A DNA stretch of 20,293 bases from Gemmatimonadaceae bacterium (GCA_025357975.1 JANYKY010000362.1:1-20293); one strand, 5' to 3'; shown: positions 6,662 to 13,044, counted from the first letter of the stretch. Translations and numbers: made by a program. The notes: a model not told the origin generated them from the sequence alone.

Positions 6662-7789
6662 ATGGGTATGCCGCAAAAATCCCGTTCAGTTAAGAAGTCC
6701 CAGCGGGAGGCCGGGCTCTTCGGCGAAGCGTACGAGCGCGAATCGCGGTTGTTGCCGCTCATCGGAGAGCAGAAGGACATCCGATACTACTCGACCTCAG
6801 CGAAGAGCATTCTCAACGGCCCCGAGACCACCGGTATGGGATTCTGGTCAATTAATCCCTATGTGGGATGCGCGTTTGGCTGTGCCTATTGCTACGCTCG
6901 ATACACGCATCGATATGTAATGCAACGGGCGTCAGACAATGAGCGGATGGAAAATGCATTGGCGAACCGCTATGAAGAAATGCCTCCGTGGCTCGCCTTC
7001 GAGCGAAATATTTTCGTCAAGCAAAACGCGCCGGATATCCTTGCGAAGACGCTTCGTCAGGGGAGCGACAAATATCTCTCACTGTTGAAAGGCGAGGCGA
7101 TAGTCATCGGCACCGCCACTGATCCATACCAACCGGCGGAGCGGCGCTTCAGGGTTACGCGCAGAATTCTCGAAGTGCTGGCCGAGCATCCGGGGCTGAA
7201 AGTAGTGATCATCTCGAAAAGTCCGCTGATCACGCGCGACATTGATGTTCTGTCACGCATCAACCGGCATTCCGATCTCAGCATCCATATCTCACTGATC
7301 ACTCTCGATCGCGATCTTGCCCGGAAACTGGAGCCTAGGTCACCAACTCCCGAAGCGAGAATTCGCGGGCTGGCACGTTTGCGTGAGGCGGGAATCGACG
7401 CGGGAATCAACTGCATGCCAGTGCTTCCCGGCATCACGGACAATCCATCCGATCTCGAGGCGCTGGTAAAGCGTGTCAGCGAAGTCGGCGCAACATACGT
7501 CGGTGCGTGCGCATTGCGCCTTCGTTCGACTGCTAAGCAGCGCTACATGCCCTTCATCATGAAGGAGTTTCCGCATCTCGAGGAGCGGTACCGCAACACC
7601 TACGGCAACGACTCCAACGCCGGTTCGAAATATCGCGAGGGACTGACGCAGTTTTTCCACGAGTTGTGCGAGCGCTATAAGGTTGAGAATTGGGCGCGCG
7701 TTGATGACACGAACGACGAAGGGGATGGAGCACTCAGCGCTGAGTGCTCCATCCCCTCTTTGCAGCTTGCGCTTCCCTTTCCAGGTTAG
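6662..7789 (+). CDS. Radical SAM protein, SplB/Rv2578c-like
   Basis: A 375-residue radical SAM enzyme of the COG1533 (SplB-like) type. The cluster motif is CAFGCAYC (Cys70, Cys74, Cys77; Cx3Cx2C), which would bind a [4Fe-4S] cluster and S-adenosylmethionine to make a 5'-deoxyadenosyl radical. Other family features are GFWSINPYVGC before the motif, IVIGTATDPYQPAERRFRVTR, VVIISKSPLITRDIDVL, and ISLITLDRDLARKLEPRSP. True spore photoproduct lyases repair UV-damaged spore DNA, but the relatives in non-sporulating bacteria, such as mycobacterial Rv2578c, have no known substrate; the same applies here. The last residues (from about 353) are encoded by a 38-bp perfect palindrome, which looks like an inserted element that kept the frame. 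ATG 6662 or ATG 6668 could be the start; the first fits a leaderless -10 box. Confidence 0.92.
   Translation: MGMPQKSRSVKKSQREAGLFGEAYERESRLLPLIGEQKDIRYYSTSAKSILNGPETTGMGFWSINPYVGCAFGCAYCYARYTHRYVMQRASDNERMENALANRYEEMPPWLAFERNIFVKQNAPDILAKTLRQGSDKYLSLLKGEAIVIGTATDPYQPAERRFRVTRRILEVLAEHPGLKVVIISKSPLITRDIDVLSRINRHSDLSIHISLITLDRDLARKLEPRSPTPEARIRGLARLREAGIDAGINCMPVLPGITDNPSDLEALVKRVSEVGATYVGACALRLRSTAKQRYMPFIMKEFPHLEERYRNTYGNDSNAGSKYREGLTQFFHELCERYKVENWARVDDTNDEGDGALSAECSIPSLQLALPFPG
7720..7757. repeat. 38-bp perfect palindrome inside the radical SAM 3' end (REP-like or bidirectional terminator)
   Basis: Bases 7720-7738 and 7739-7757 are exact reverse complements with no spacer; the centre is CACTCAGCGCTGAGTG. 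It lies in the coding sequence, encoding the tail around GDGALSAECSIPS, and ends 32 bases before the end of the gene. The next gene is convergent and only 23 bases beyond the stop. On the plus strand TCTTT follows. It could form a strong RNA hairpin that stops transcription from both sides, or be a mobile palindrome that landed in frame. Confidence 0.85.
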
Positions 7790-7812
7790 CGCCTAGAGCT
7801 GTTCCAGCGTCG

Positions 7813-8466
7813 TTACATCTTGCCCATCGAGACGTCGGAGGCGCCGTACCCGATGTTCATGGCAACGAGAACTGCACCTGCACTGTTTGCAACGCCAAGT
7901 CTCTTGGAGCAAACAGAGATCGCGTGGCGGGTCGGAGCGTCGAGCGAGCCAGTCACGTGGCTGGTGCCACAGCCTTTGTCGCGCAGCTCCTGCTGAAGAG
8001 CAAGGAACTGTGGACCAGTAAGTCCAGCCATTCCCTTCGATGTCGGGCATTTCCACGGACACGTCGTGCCGTCCGAAGGTGGAACCGGACGCGGGCCGTT
8101 GACTGACTGTTCAGGCAGCATTCCCGAGCCCTTCGCCATCGAGCCATTTGACATTGAGCCATTTGACATTGAGCCATTCGACATTGACGAACCTGAAGCA
8201 GCGGCATTCTCATTCCGCTCAGTCTTTGCCGATTCATTAGCCTCGCCCTTTGCCATGGCGCGCTTCCGCGCGGACATCCTCTTCGAAGACATCCTCATCT
8301 TCGAGGACATTTTCATCGAATCCGCATGGGTCATCATCATCGAATCTCCGTGCTTCATCATCGTGTCGCCTTTCATCTTCATGGAATCCTTTGACATGTC
8401 CTGAGCATGTCCCATCGCCGGCAGCGCAATCAACCCCGCTGCTACGGCCAGCAGTTTGAGCTTCAT
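7813..8466 (-). CDS. Exported Met-rich repeat protein with peptidoglycan-binding-like C-terminus
   Basis: A protein of about 217 residues starting with a signal peptide (MKLKLLAVAAGLIALPAMGHAQ). The mature N-terminus is rich in Met, Lys, Ser and His (DSMKMKGDTMMKHGDSMMM and similar) and recalls the pentapeptide MXKDX repeat proteins. A Lys/Arg-rich stretch follows, then exact five-residue repeats of SMSNG. The C-terminal 60 residues (LTGPQFLALQQELRDKGC and onward to DAPTRHAI) resemble a peptidoglycan-binding domain, with four cysteines in this half. Met/His clusters could bind Cu(I) or Ag(I), but that is inference. Three ATG codons are in a row (8472, 8469, 8466). GAGGGGG directly abuts the first, so the third, with 6 bases of spacing, is the likelier start. 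It is alone, convergent with the radical SAM gene, and has a 12-bp palindrome upstream. Confidence 0.82.
   Translation of the reverse strand: MKLKLLAVAAGLIALPAMGHAQDMSKDSMKMKGDTMMKHGDSMMMTHADSMKMSSKMRMSSKRMSARKRAMAKGEANESAKTERNENAAASGSSMSNGSMSNGSMSNGSMAKGSGMLPEQSVNGPRPVPPSDGTTCPWKCPTSKGMAGLTGPQFLALQQELRDKGCGTSHVTGSLDAPTRHAISVCSKRLGVANSAGAVLVAMNIGYGASDVSMGKM
8141..8185. repeat. 15-bp tandem repeat, three copies, in the Met-rich gene
   Basis: GAGCCATTTGACATT occurs at 8141-8155 and 8156-8170 exactly, and at 8171-8185 with one change; 8126-8140 is a decayed fourth copy. The repeats encode the SMSNG pentapeptides on the minus strand. Such exact short repeats can gain or lose units by slippage without breaking the frame. 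Confidence 0.9.
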
Positions 8467-8493
8467 CATCATCCCCCTCGAGTTAGCTAAAAA

Positions 8494-8505
8494 GTCAGTA
8501 CTGAC
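8494..8505. promoter_or_regulatory. 12-bp palindrome upstream of the Met-rich gene (possible operator)
   Basis: GTCAGTACTGAC is a perfect 12-bp palindrome 28 bases before the chosen start at 8466. A second, 8-bp palindrome, TTAGCTAA (8483-8490), lies between it and the gene. The position suits a dimeric repressor or activator site. No known consensus is matched convincingly. Confidence 0.4.
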
Positions 8506-8539
8506 GCCTTAAAGAATGCAAGCAGCAGGCCCAACATGC

Positions 8540-8573
8540 AAAAAAACCAGTCTGAGCTTCGAGCCCAGACTGG
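8540..8573 (-). terminator. Intrinsic terminator of the sigma/anti-sigma operon
   Basis: Read on the minus strand, CCAGTCTG (from 8573) pairs with CAGACTGG (to 8547) around an inner 3-bp GCT/AGC stem, and is followed at once by TTTTTTT (8546-8540). This is a textbook Rho-independent terminator, 27 bases after the stop of the small membrane protein gene. Confidence 0.92.
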
Positions 8574-8599
8574 CGTTCAAGATCGGGACCAATGCGAAA

Positions 8600-8962
8600 T
8601 CACCGAACCAGCATGAACCCCAGAACCGCCCCAATAGCTATAACGAGAAGCCCGCCGAGGACGGCGGTTGTGGTCGTCAGCCTGAATCCCTTTTCAGCCG
8701 GTGCGTCCGGCAACGCCGGAAGGTCTGTCAAGGAATTGAGGATCTTGCTCTGCACGTGGATAGGTGTATTCCGCCGCTTGAGCTGAGCTGCCTCGCTATT
8801 GATTCTCGTCCACAACTCGGCCGTCTCCTGCTCGTCGGCGGTTGCGAGGTGATCGCGTGTTTCTTCTCCGTCGAGCCAAGCTTGTACCATGGGCGTCGCG
8901 GGCGGAGTTTTCCTGTGTATTGGTCGGTCTGGAGCCGGTGCTCCGGTTGTTTCGTCTGTCAT
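8600..8962 (-). CDS. Single-pass membrane protein, probable anti-sigma partner
   Basis: A 120-residue protein with a hydrophilic N-terminal part and one membrane helix near the C-terminus (about residues 97-119, VLGGLLVIAIGAVLGFML). No known domain can be named with certainty, and there is no zinc-binding Cys/His motif such as the ZAS signature. Its ATG overlaps the sigma factor stop by 4 bases (ATGA), so the two are translationally coupled. The usual meaning of such a gene is an anti-sigma factor that holds the ECF sigma factor at the membrane through its cytoplasmic N-terminal part; this is inferred from position and topology. The C-terminal helix is followed by only one or two residues, so any periplasmic sensing part is missing. 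Confidence 0.75.
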   Translation of the reverse strand: MTDETTGAPAPDRPIHRKTPPATPMVQAWLDGEETRDHLATADEQETAELWTRINSEAAQLKRRNTPIHVQSKILNSLTDLPALPDAPAEKGFRLTTTTAVLGGLLVIAIGAVLGFMLVR

Positions 8963-9528
8963 GCGTACTTCTCCTCGAGTAGTGCCTGCAGCGACTCGCG
9001 GGCTCGGTGAACCCGCATTTTCAGGGCGCCCACGGTGGTCTCCAGCAGGATGGCCATCTCTTCATACGACCTGCCTTCGACATGTTTCATCACGAACGCC
9101 TCGCGAAGAGATTCGGGCAAACGAGCCAGCGCATACTCGAGGTCAGTGCGCAGCTCATTGCGATCCATCTCCTCCTCAGGCGTCGAAAACGAAGACGGTT
9201 GATCGTCTTCTTCGTAACTGACGTGCGTTCGGCGGATGTTTTTTAACCAGTCCTTGCACGAGTTCGCGACAATTCGAAAAACCCACGCATCGAATCGGCC
9301 GCGCACTTCGCTCAGGTGCTGGTACGCTTTGATGAAGGACGCCTGAAGAATGTCTTCCGCCACATCCGGACTCCCGGTCATACCAAGTGCGTGACGGTAG
9401 AGGGGGTCGCTGTAACGTTGGATGAGGACACCAAATGAGTCTTTCGATCCGGCGAGAACGCGATTGATGATTTCCTGGTCGGCGTCGGCCTGGTCGACCG
9501 GCTCGACAGAGGGAGCAGATGTAGTCAC
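8959..9528 (-). CDS. ECF-type RNA polymerase sigma factor
   Basis: A 189-residue sigma-70 family factor with only regions 2 and 4, the extracytoplasmic-function layout. Region 2 runs from about residue 32 to 100 (SFGVLIQRYSDPLYRHALGM, then AEDILQASFIKAYQHL, then FDAWVFRIVANSCKDWLKN). Region 4 runs from about 130 to 185 (LARLPESLREAFVMKHVEGRS, then TVGALKMRVHRARESL), the last part being the DNA-recognition helix. A short acidic linker (SYEEDDQPSS) joins them. GTG 9528 is the only reasonable start; it lacks a Shine-Dalgarno sequence but has TAGACT exactly 6 bases upstream. The downstream gene overlaps by 4 bases and is the probable anti-sigma factor. A terminator ends the pair. Confidence 0.95.
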   Translation of the reverse strand: MTTSAPSVEPVDQADADQEIINRVLAGSKDSFGVLIQRYSDPLYRHALGMTGSPDVAEDILQASFIKAYQHLSEVRGRFDAWVFRIVANSCKDWLKNIRRTHVSYEEDDQPSSFSTPEEEMDRNELRTDLEYALARLPESLREAFVMKHVEGRSYEEMAILLETTVGALKMRVHRARESLQALLEEKYA

Positions 9529-9534
9529 GCCGCT

Positions 9535-9540
9535 AGTCTA
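9535..9540 (-). promoter_or_regulatory. -10-like TAGACT placed for a leaderless sigma factor transcript
   Basis: TAGACT on the minus strand is followed by AGCGGC and then GTG 9528. The 6-base gap would place the first transcribed base at the start codon. Such a site could be autoregulated by the sigma factor itself, but no matching -35 pair is seen elsewhere in the window. Confidence 0.45.
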
Positions 9541-9574
9541 ATGTTCTTTGCGTTATAACGATAGAAGAAAAACA

Positions 9575-9611
9575 AGCCAGGCCGATGCGAGTTCAACTGA
9601 CAGGCGTCGGC
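9575..9611 (-). terminator. Possible terminator after the CoA-transferase gene
   Basis: On the minus strand GCCGACGC (9611-9604) can pair with GCATCGGC (9588-9581) with one mismatch, and a T-rich run (TTGTTTTTCTTC) begins a few bases later. It lies 27 bases past the CoA-transferase stop and just before the sigma factor promoter region. Confidence 0.4.
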
Positions 9612-9638
9612 TCTACCGGCTACCTCGCCTGCCGTGGC

Positions 9639-10745
9639 TTATGCGGGATGGTCAAACGCAGCCCACCCTCGGGTCCGGACGTCTCGCCCGTGTTCATCGA
9701 GCATCGGGGGAGGCAGGCGGACACTTCCCGGTACACTGGGGGCGATTCCAGTGAGCGCGGAGGTGTCGACCTCACGCAGCGATTCTAGGACGGACTTCAC
9801 GACCCCGCAAGGCACGCCTGCTCGATCGAGTAATTGGATCCACTCAGCGGCCGTCTTCTCCCGAAGTTTTTCAGACACCGTGGCAACGATTCTGTCCCGC
9901 GATGCAAGACGGCCAGCATTGGTTGCGACTGATGCGTCCGCCGCAAGGCTGGTCAAGTCCAACGCATGGGCGCAGGCCCTCCACTGCAAGTCGTTACCAA
10001 CGGCGACGATGATCGGCCGATCTGAAGCGTTGAACAGCTGGTACGGGACCAGGTTGGGATGCTGATTTCCCCACCGCTTCGCATCACCGCCCGTCACGAG
10101 GGAGTTCTGCGCAACATTGATCAGCGCTGCGCGCGCGCTCGCCGCGAGCGAGATGTAAATTCGCCGATGCGCCGCTGGAATCGGGCCGGTGCTTCCCGAC
10201 TTTCTGAAAAGTGCCGCCAATATGGCGATAGTCGCATCCTTCCCCGCGATTATGTCGGCGAGAGCAACCCCGACGCGCATTGGATCGCCGGCGGGCTCAC
10301 CCGTGATGGCCATCCACCCACTTTCTGCCTGCACCACGAGATCATAGCCGACTCGCGCACTACCCTCGCCGAATCCAGTGATTGTGCACCAGATAAGGCT
10401 GGGACTCGCCTCAAGAATCTTCCGGGGTTCAATCCCCTGCCGCTCCAGAGTGTCCGTCTTGAAATTGTCGACCACGACGTCCGCCTCAGCCGCGAGCTGC
10501 AGCATCAAGTCTCTGTCGCGCGGCTGCTCGAGATCGAGGGCAATGCCCTTCTTGTTGCGGTTTACGGAGAGATAGTAGGCGCTTTCGCCGCGATTATCGA
10601 AGGGTGGCCCCCAGGAACGGGTGTCATCACCGGCACCCGGCCTCTCGACTTTCAGCACATCGGCGCCAAGGTCGCCCAATGTCATCGTACATAGCGGCCC
10701 TGCAAGAATCCGTGAAAGATCTAGAATTTTAACGTGACTGAGCAT
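9639..10745 (-). CDS. Class III CoA-transferase (CaiB/BaiF/formyl-CoA transferase family)
   Basis: A 368-residue cytoplasmic CoA-transferase of family III, which moves CoA between carboxylic acids through an enzyme aspartyl-CoA thioester. The N-terminus is typical (VKILDLSRILAGPLCTMTLGDLGADVLKVE), as are YYLSVNRNKKGIALDL and the block RVGYDLVVQAESGWMAITG, where Asp135 is the expected catalytic aspartate (Asp169 in formyl-CoA transferase). The C-terminal PPPMLDEHGRDV also fits. Family members act on carnitine, oxalate, bile acids, succinate and aromatic acids, so the substrates cannot be read from sequence. It is slightly short for the family (near 400). It is a single gene, divergent from the phasin-like gene. 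No good Shine-Dalgarno sequence precedes ATG 10745. Confidence 0.94.
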   Translation of the reverse strand: MLSHVKILDLSRILAGPLCTMTLGDLGADVLKVERPGAGDDTRSWGPPFDNRGESAYYLSVNRNKKGIALDLEQPRDRDLMLQLAAEADVVVDNFKTDTLERQGIEPRKILEASPSLIWCTITGFGEGSARVGYDLVVQAESGWMAITGEPAGDPMRVGVALADIIAGKDATIAILAALFRKSGSTGPIPAAHRRIYISLAASARAALINVAQNSLVTGGDAKRWGNQHPNLVPYQLFNASDRPIIVAVGNDLQWRACAHALDLTSLAADASVATNAGRLASRDRIVATVSEKLREKTAAEWIQLLDRAGVPCGVVKSVLESLREVDTSALTGIAPSVPGSVRLPPPMLDEHGRDVRTRGWAAFDHPA

Positions 10746-10842
10746 GTGCTGGCGTGTTAAAGTTGTGATACTGGCACGGTAATACTAGGTTCGTACCATG
10801 AAGTCATTACCGAATTCACCTGCCTGACCACTTCATCCTTAC

Positions 10843-10870
10843 TTGTGTTAAACGCGAAAAATCATATACT
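10843..10870 (+). promoter_or_regulatory. Possible promoter of the phasin-like gene
   Basis: TTGTGT (10843-10848) and TATACT (10865-10870) are separated by 16 bases in the 225-base intergenic region, giving a leader of about 95 bases before ATG 10971. The -10 is good (5 of 6) and the -35 weak. Confidence 0.4.
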
Positions 10871-10880
10871 TACCGCCGCT

Positions 10881-10922
10881 TGAGGCCCTGATTGCGCTGA
10901 ATTACCTCGCGCATGAGGCCCT
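10881..10922 (+). promoter_or_regulatory. Direct repeat TGAGGCCCT, 33 bp apart, in the phasin-like leader
   Basis: TGAGGCCCT occurs exactly at 10881-10889 and 10914-10922, 33 bases from start to start (about three helical turns). Both copies lie just downstream of the candidate -10, where a repressor could bind cooperatively on one face of the DNA. Chance occurrence is not excluded. Confidence 0.3.
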
Positions 10923-10970
10923 CGCTTTCCTCCGAACGCATTCGCGCAGCATAAATATCAGGAGCGTGTG

Positions 10971-11630
10971 ATGGCTGAGAACGACAAAACGTCCGAACCC
11001 GGGCCCGTTGCACCAACTCCTCCAGACGGGTCACCGCCTGTTCCACCAAAGCGCAGCCCCGGACACCGCGGCGCTGACGTCAAGGACACTGTCGCCGAAA
11101 TGGCGGCTAAGGCTCACGAGATAAGCCTCGAAGCGGGCAGCAAAATGGCCGCCGCGATGAAAGACGTCGTTAACGCTGCCGCCGGATTGACCGGATTCGT
11201 AATGGAGAGCGCACGCGACCTCGTCCAGTTCATGGTTCGCCGCGGGCAGATGACACAGGAAGAGGCTGACAAGCTTATTCGACAAGTCGAGGAACACCAG
11301 CCCAAGCGAAAGCCGGGTGCGCCGGCAACACCTCCGAAACCCGAACCGGTCAAGCATGCGCCATCAGCAGTGAGCCAGACCGCGCACGCGCCGAGGATCG
11401 CGCCAAAGCCCGAACCTGTTCATCAGGCCCCAGCTGCAAAGAAAGCCCCGGCAAAACCCGCGACATCAACAAAAAGGGCGAAAACGCCCGCGCCCACAAA
11501 GTCCGCCAAGCCTGCAGCAAAAGCAGCCAAGCCGGCCGCCAAAAAGGCCGTCGCAAAGAAGCCGGCGCCCAAGAAACCTGCCGCGAAAAAACCTGTCGCC
11601 AAGAAAGCCGCGAAGTCAAAGCGTAAATAG
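10971..11630 (+). CDS. Phasin-like protein with histone H1-like Lys/Ala/Pro tail
   Basis: A 219-residue, strongly basic protein in three parts: a Pro-rich N-terminus (residues 1-35); an amphipathic helical region (about 38-105, VKDTVAEMAAKAHEISLEAG through MTQEEADKLIRQVEEH) like phasins or PHA granule-associated proteins; and a low-complexity tail of about 110 residues of AAKKP-type repeats like PhaF, AlgP or histone H1. In Pseudomonas, PhaF coats polyhydroxyalkanoate granules with the helical part and binds DNA with the tail; by analogy this could be a granule or nucleoid protein. Thiolase and 3-hydroxybutyryl-CoA dehydrogenase genes nearby are consistent with this, but no PHA synthase is seen. 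AGGAG (10960-10964) with 6-base spacing selects ATG 10971 over the adjacent GTG 10968. Confidence 0.78.
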   Translation: MAENDKTSEPGPVAPTPPDGSPPVPPKRSPGHRGADVKDTVAEMAAKAHEISLEAGSKMAAAMKDVVNAAAGLTGFVMESARDLVQFMVRRGQMTQEEADKLIRQVEEHQPKRKPGAPATPPKPEPVKHAPSAVSQTAHAPRIAPKPEPVHQAPAAKKAPAKPATSTKRAKTPAPTKSAKPAAKAAKPAAKKAVAKKPAPKKPAAKKPVAKKAAKSKRK

Positions 11631-11637
11631 CGCGAGT

Positions 11638-11653
11638 CCCGCTCGTGAGCGGG
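11638..11653 (+). promoter_or_regulatory. Hairpin with the M20 peptidase GTG start codon at its tip
   Basis: CCCGCTC (11638-11644) and GAGCGGG (11647-11653) are exact complements with only GT between, so the annotated GTG start (11645-11647) would be buried at the loop. It might couple translation to the upstream gene, act as a weak terminator, or indicate that the true start is elsewhere. No T-tract follows. Confidence 0.4.
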
Positions 11654-12826
11654 AAGACGTTCGATCTGGCACGCGGTAACGCTGTTGCACTGACCCAGAT
11701 CCTCACGCGGATTGACTCGCGCAATCCGACGCTCGTAGCTGGAGCACCGGGAGAAGCGCGAGTCGCCAAAGTATTGGCCGGCATTTTACGCAGATGGGGC
11801 TTCGACGTCAGCCTCGTTGATTCCGGCTCCGGACGTCCGAACCTGGTTGCCCGCATCGGGCCAAGATCAGGTCCCGCCCTGATGTTCGCCGGGCACCTCG
11901 ACACCGTGGGAGTGGAAGGGATGACTCACGCGCCGTTCGATGCCGCAATCGAAGGCGACAGACTATATGGACGCGGATCCGCGGACATGAAATCCGGAAT
12001 CGCCGCAATGTGTTGTGCCGCGCTCTCCGCATTCGATCAAGGTGGTGCGCACGACGATCGACAGATCATCATCGCGGCCGTCACCGACGAGGAGTACGAA
12101 AGCCAGGGCATGCGCTCACTCCTCGAAAGCGGCGTAACCGCCGAGTGCGCCATCGTTACCGAGCCTACTCGCCTCGCTATTTGTCCGGCTCATCGCGGAT
12201 TTGTGTGGATCGAGATCGAGTTTGCTGGACGAGCTGCCCACGGAAGTCGGTACGACATCGGGATTGACGCAATCCGGCACGCCGGACTTTTCCTCACTGA
12301 GCTCGATGCGCTTGACTCAGTGCAGCTTCTCTCGAGCACTCATGAACTGCTCGGACGGGGTTCGATACACACGTCGACGATCGCTGGCGGGATCGGAATG
12401 TCGACCTACCCAGACCGTTGCATCTTGAAGGTAGAACGCCGCACAATTCCCGGAGAAACTGCAGATACAGCAATGCGCGAGATTGACGACATGCTCGCTC
12501 GAGTCCGCACGCTCACGCCTGAGCTTTCTGCGACCGCCAAGCTGATTGCCGCGCAGGGCCCCAGTGACGTGGATACGCAGGCTCCGGTTGTTCAGAAACT
12601 GGAAAGATCTTTGCGCAAATCGGCGCTCCCGGTGCGCATCGAGGGACTCAGTGCCTGGACCGATGCCGCGCTATTGAATGAAGCGGGGATTGCAGCGATT
12701 TGCTTTGGCCCGGGTGATATTTCACTTGCGCACGCCGCCGAAGAGTACGTACCGGTAAGCGAAATTCAACAGGCCACGGCCGTGCTCGCCGATGTCGCTC
12801 GAGAATGGATGATGGAGGAAGATTGA
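11645..12826 (+). CDS. M20-family metallopeptidase/deacylase (ArgE/DapE/CPG2-like)
   Basis: A 393-residue di-zinc amidohydrolase of peptidase family M20, which cleaves N-acyl amino acids or small peptides. All expected residues are visible: FAGHLDTV (His84, Asp86), GRGSADMKSG (bridging Asp114), VTDEEYES (catalytic Glu149, ligand Glu150), TEPT (ligand Glu173) and SLAHAAEEYVP (ligand His363). The dimerisation domain lies between about residues 185 and 295 (AHRGFVWIEIEFAGRAAHGS onward). No signal peptide is seen, so it is likely cytoplasmic. The substrate could be acetylornithine, succinyl-diaminopimelate or another N-acyl compound; no biosynthetic neighbours help decide. GTG 11645 follows the phasin-like stop by 14 bases and lies in a hairpin loop. 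Its stop overlaps the next gene. Confidence 0.93.
   Translation: MSGKTFDLARGNAVALTQILTRIDSRNPTLVAGAPGEARVAKVLAGILRRWGFDVSLVDSGSGRPNLVARIGPRSGPALMFAGHLDTVGVEGMTHAPFDAAIEGDRLYGRGSADMKSGIAAMCCAALSAFDQGGAHDDRQIIIAAVTDEEYESQGMRSLLESGVTAECAIVTEPTRLAICPAHRGFVWIEIEFAGRAAHGSRYDIGIDAIRHAGLFLTELDALDSVQLLSSTHELLGRGSIHTSTIAGGIGMSTYPDRCILKVERRTIPGETADTAMREIDDMLARVRTLTPELSATAKLIAAQGPSDVDTQAPVVQKLERSLRKSALPVRIEGLSAWTDAALLNEAGIAAICFGPGDISLAHAAEEYVPVSEIQQATAVLADVAREWMMEED
12814..12818 (+). promoter_or_regulatory. Shine-Dalgarno GGAGG deciding a TTG start
   Basis: GGAGG sits 4 bases before TTG 12823, whose TG overlaps the TGA stop of the peptidase gene. The alternative ATG 12805 has no comparable site. This favours the overlapped TTG as the start of the 73-residue protein. 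Confidence 0.6.
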
Positions 12827-13044
12827 AGGAGCTTACAACAAGGCAGTACGATGCGCTCGAAGGCGCCGTCACTCACGCCCGCCGTGTTTCGGTGTACCGG
12901 CGTGGAACAGAATACCTCGGCGTTCCTCAACGGATTTATCAGGACGGCCGCAGAGAAGCAGTCTCGATTCTGCATCCAACGACGGGAGAGGAAATAACGA
13001 TTTATCTCGACGAGATCGAGAAGCTGGACGTCCTTACGCGATGA
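12823..13044 (+). CDS. Small protein of unknown function (73 aa)
   Basis: I do not recognise this protein. From TTG 12823 it has 73 residues (79 from ATG 12805). It is charged, without Cys, signal peptide or membrane segment, and looks like one short helix (TTRQYDALEGAVTHARRVSV) followed by several beta strands (RRGTEYLGVPQRIYQD, REAVSILHPTTGEEITIYL) and an acidic end (DEIEKLDVL). It is certainly translated as part of a tight operon: its start overlaps the peptidase stop and its stop overlaps the RNase HI start (ATGA at 13041-13044). The position directly before the RNase HI gene suggests a shared role or simply shared expression; I cannot choose. Confidence 0.8.
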   Translation: MKELTTRQYDALEGAVTHARRVSVYRRGTEYLGVPQRIYQDGRREAVSILHPTTGEEITIYLDEIEKLDVLTR

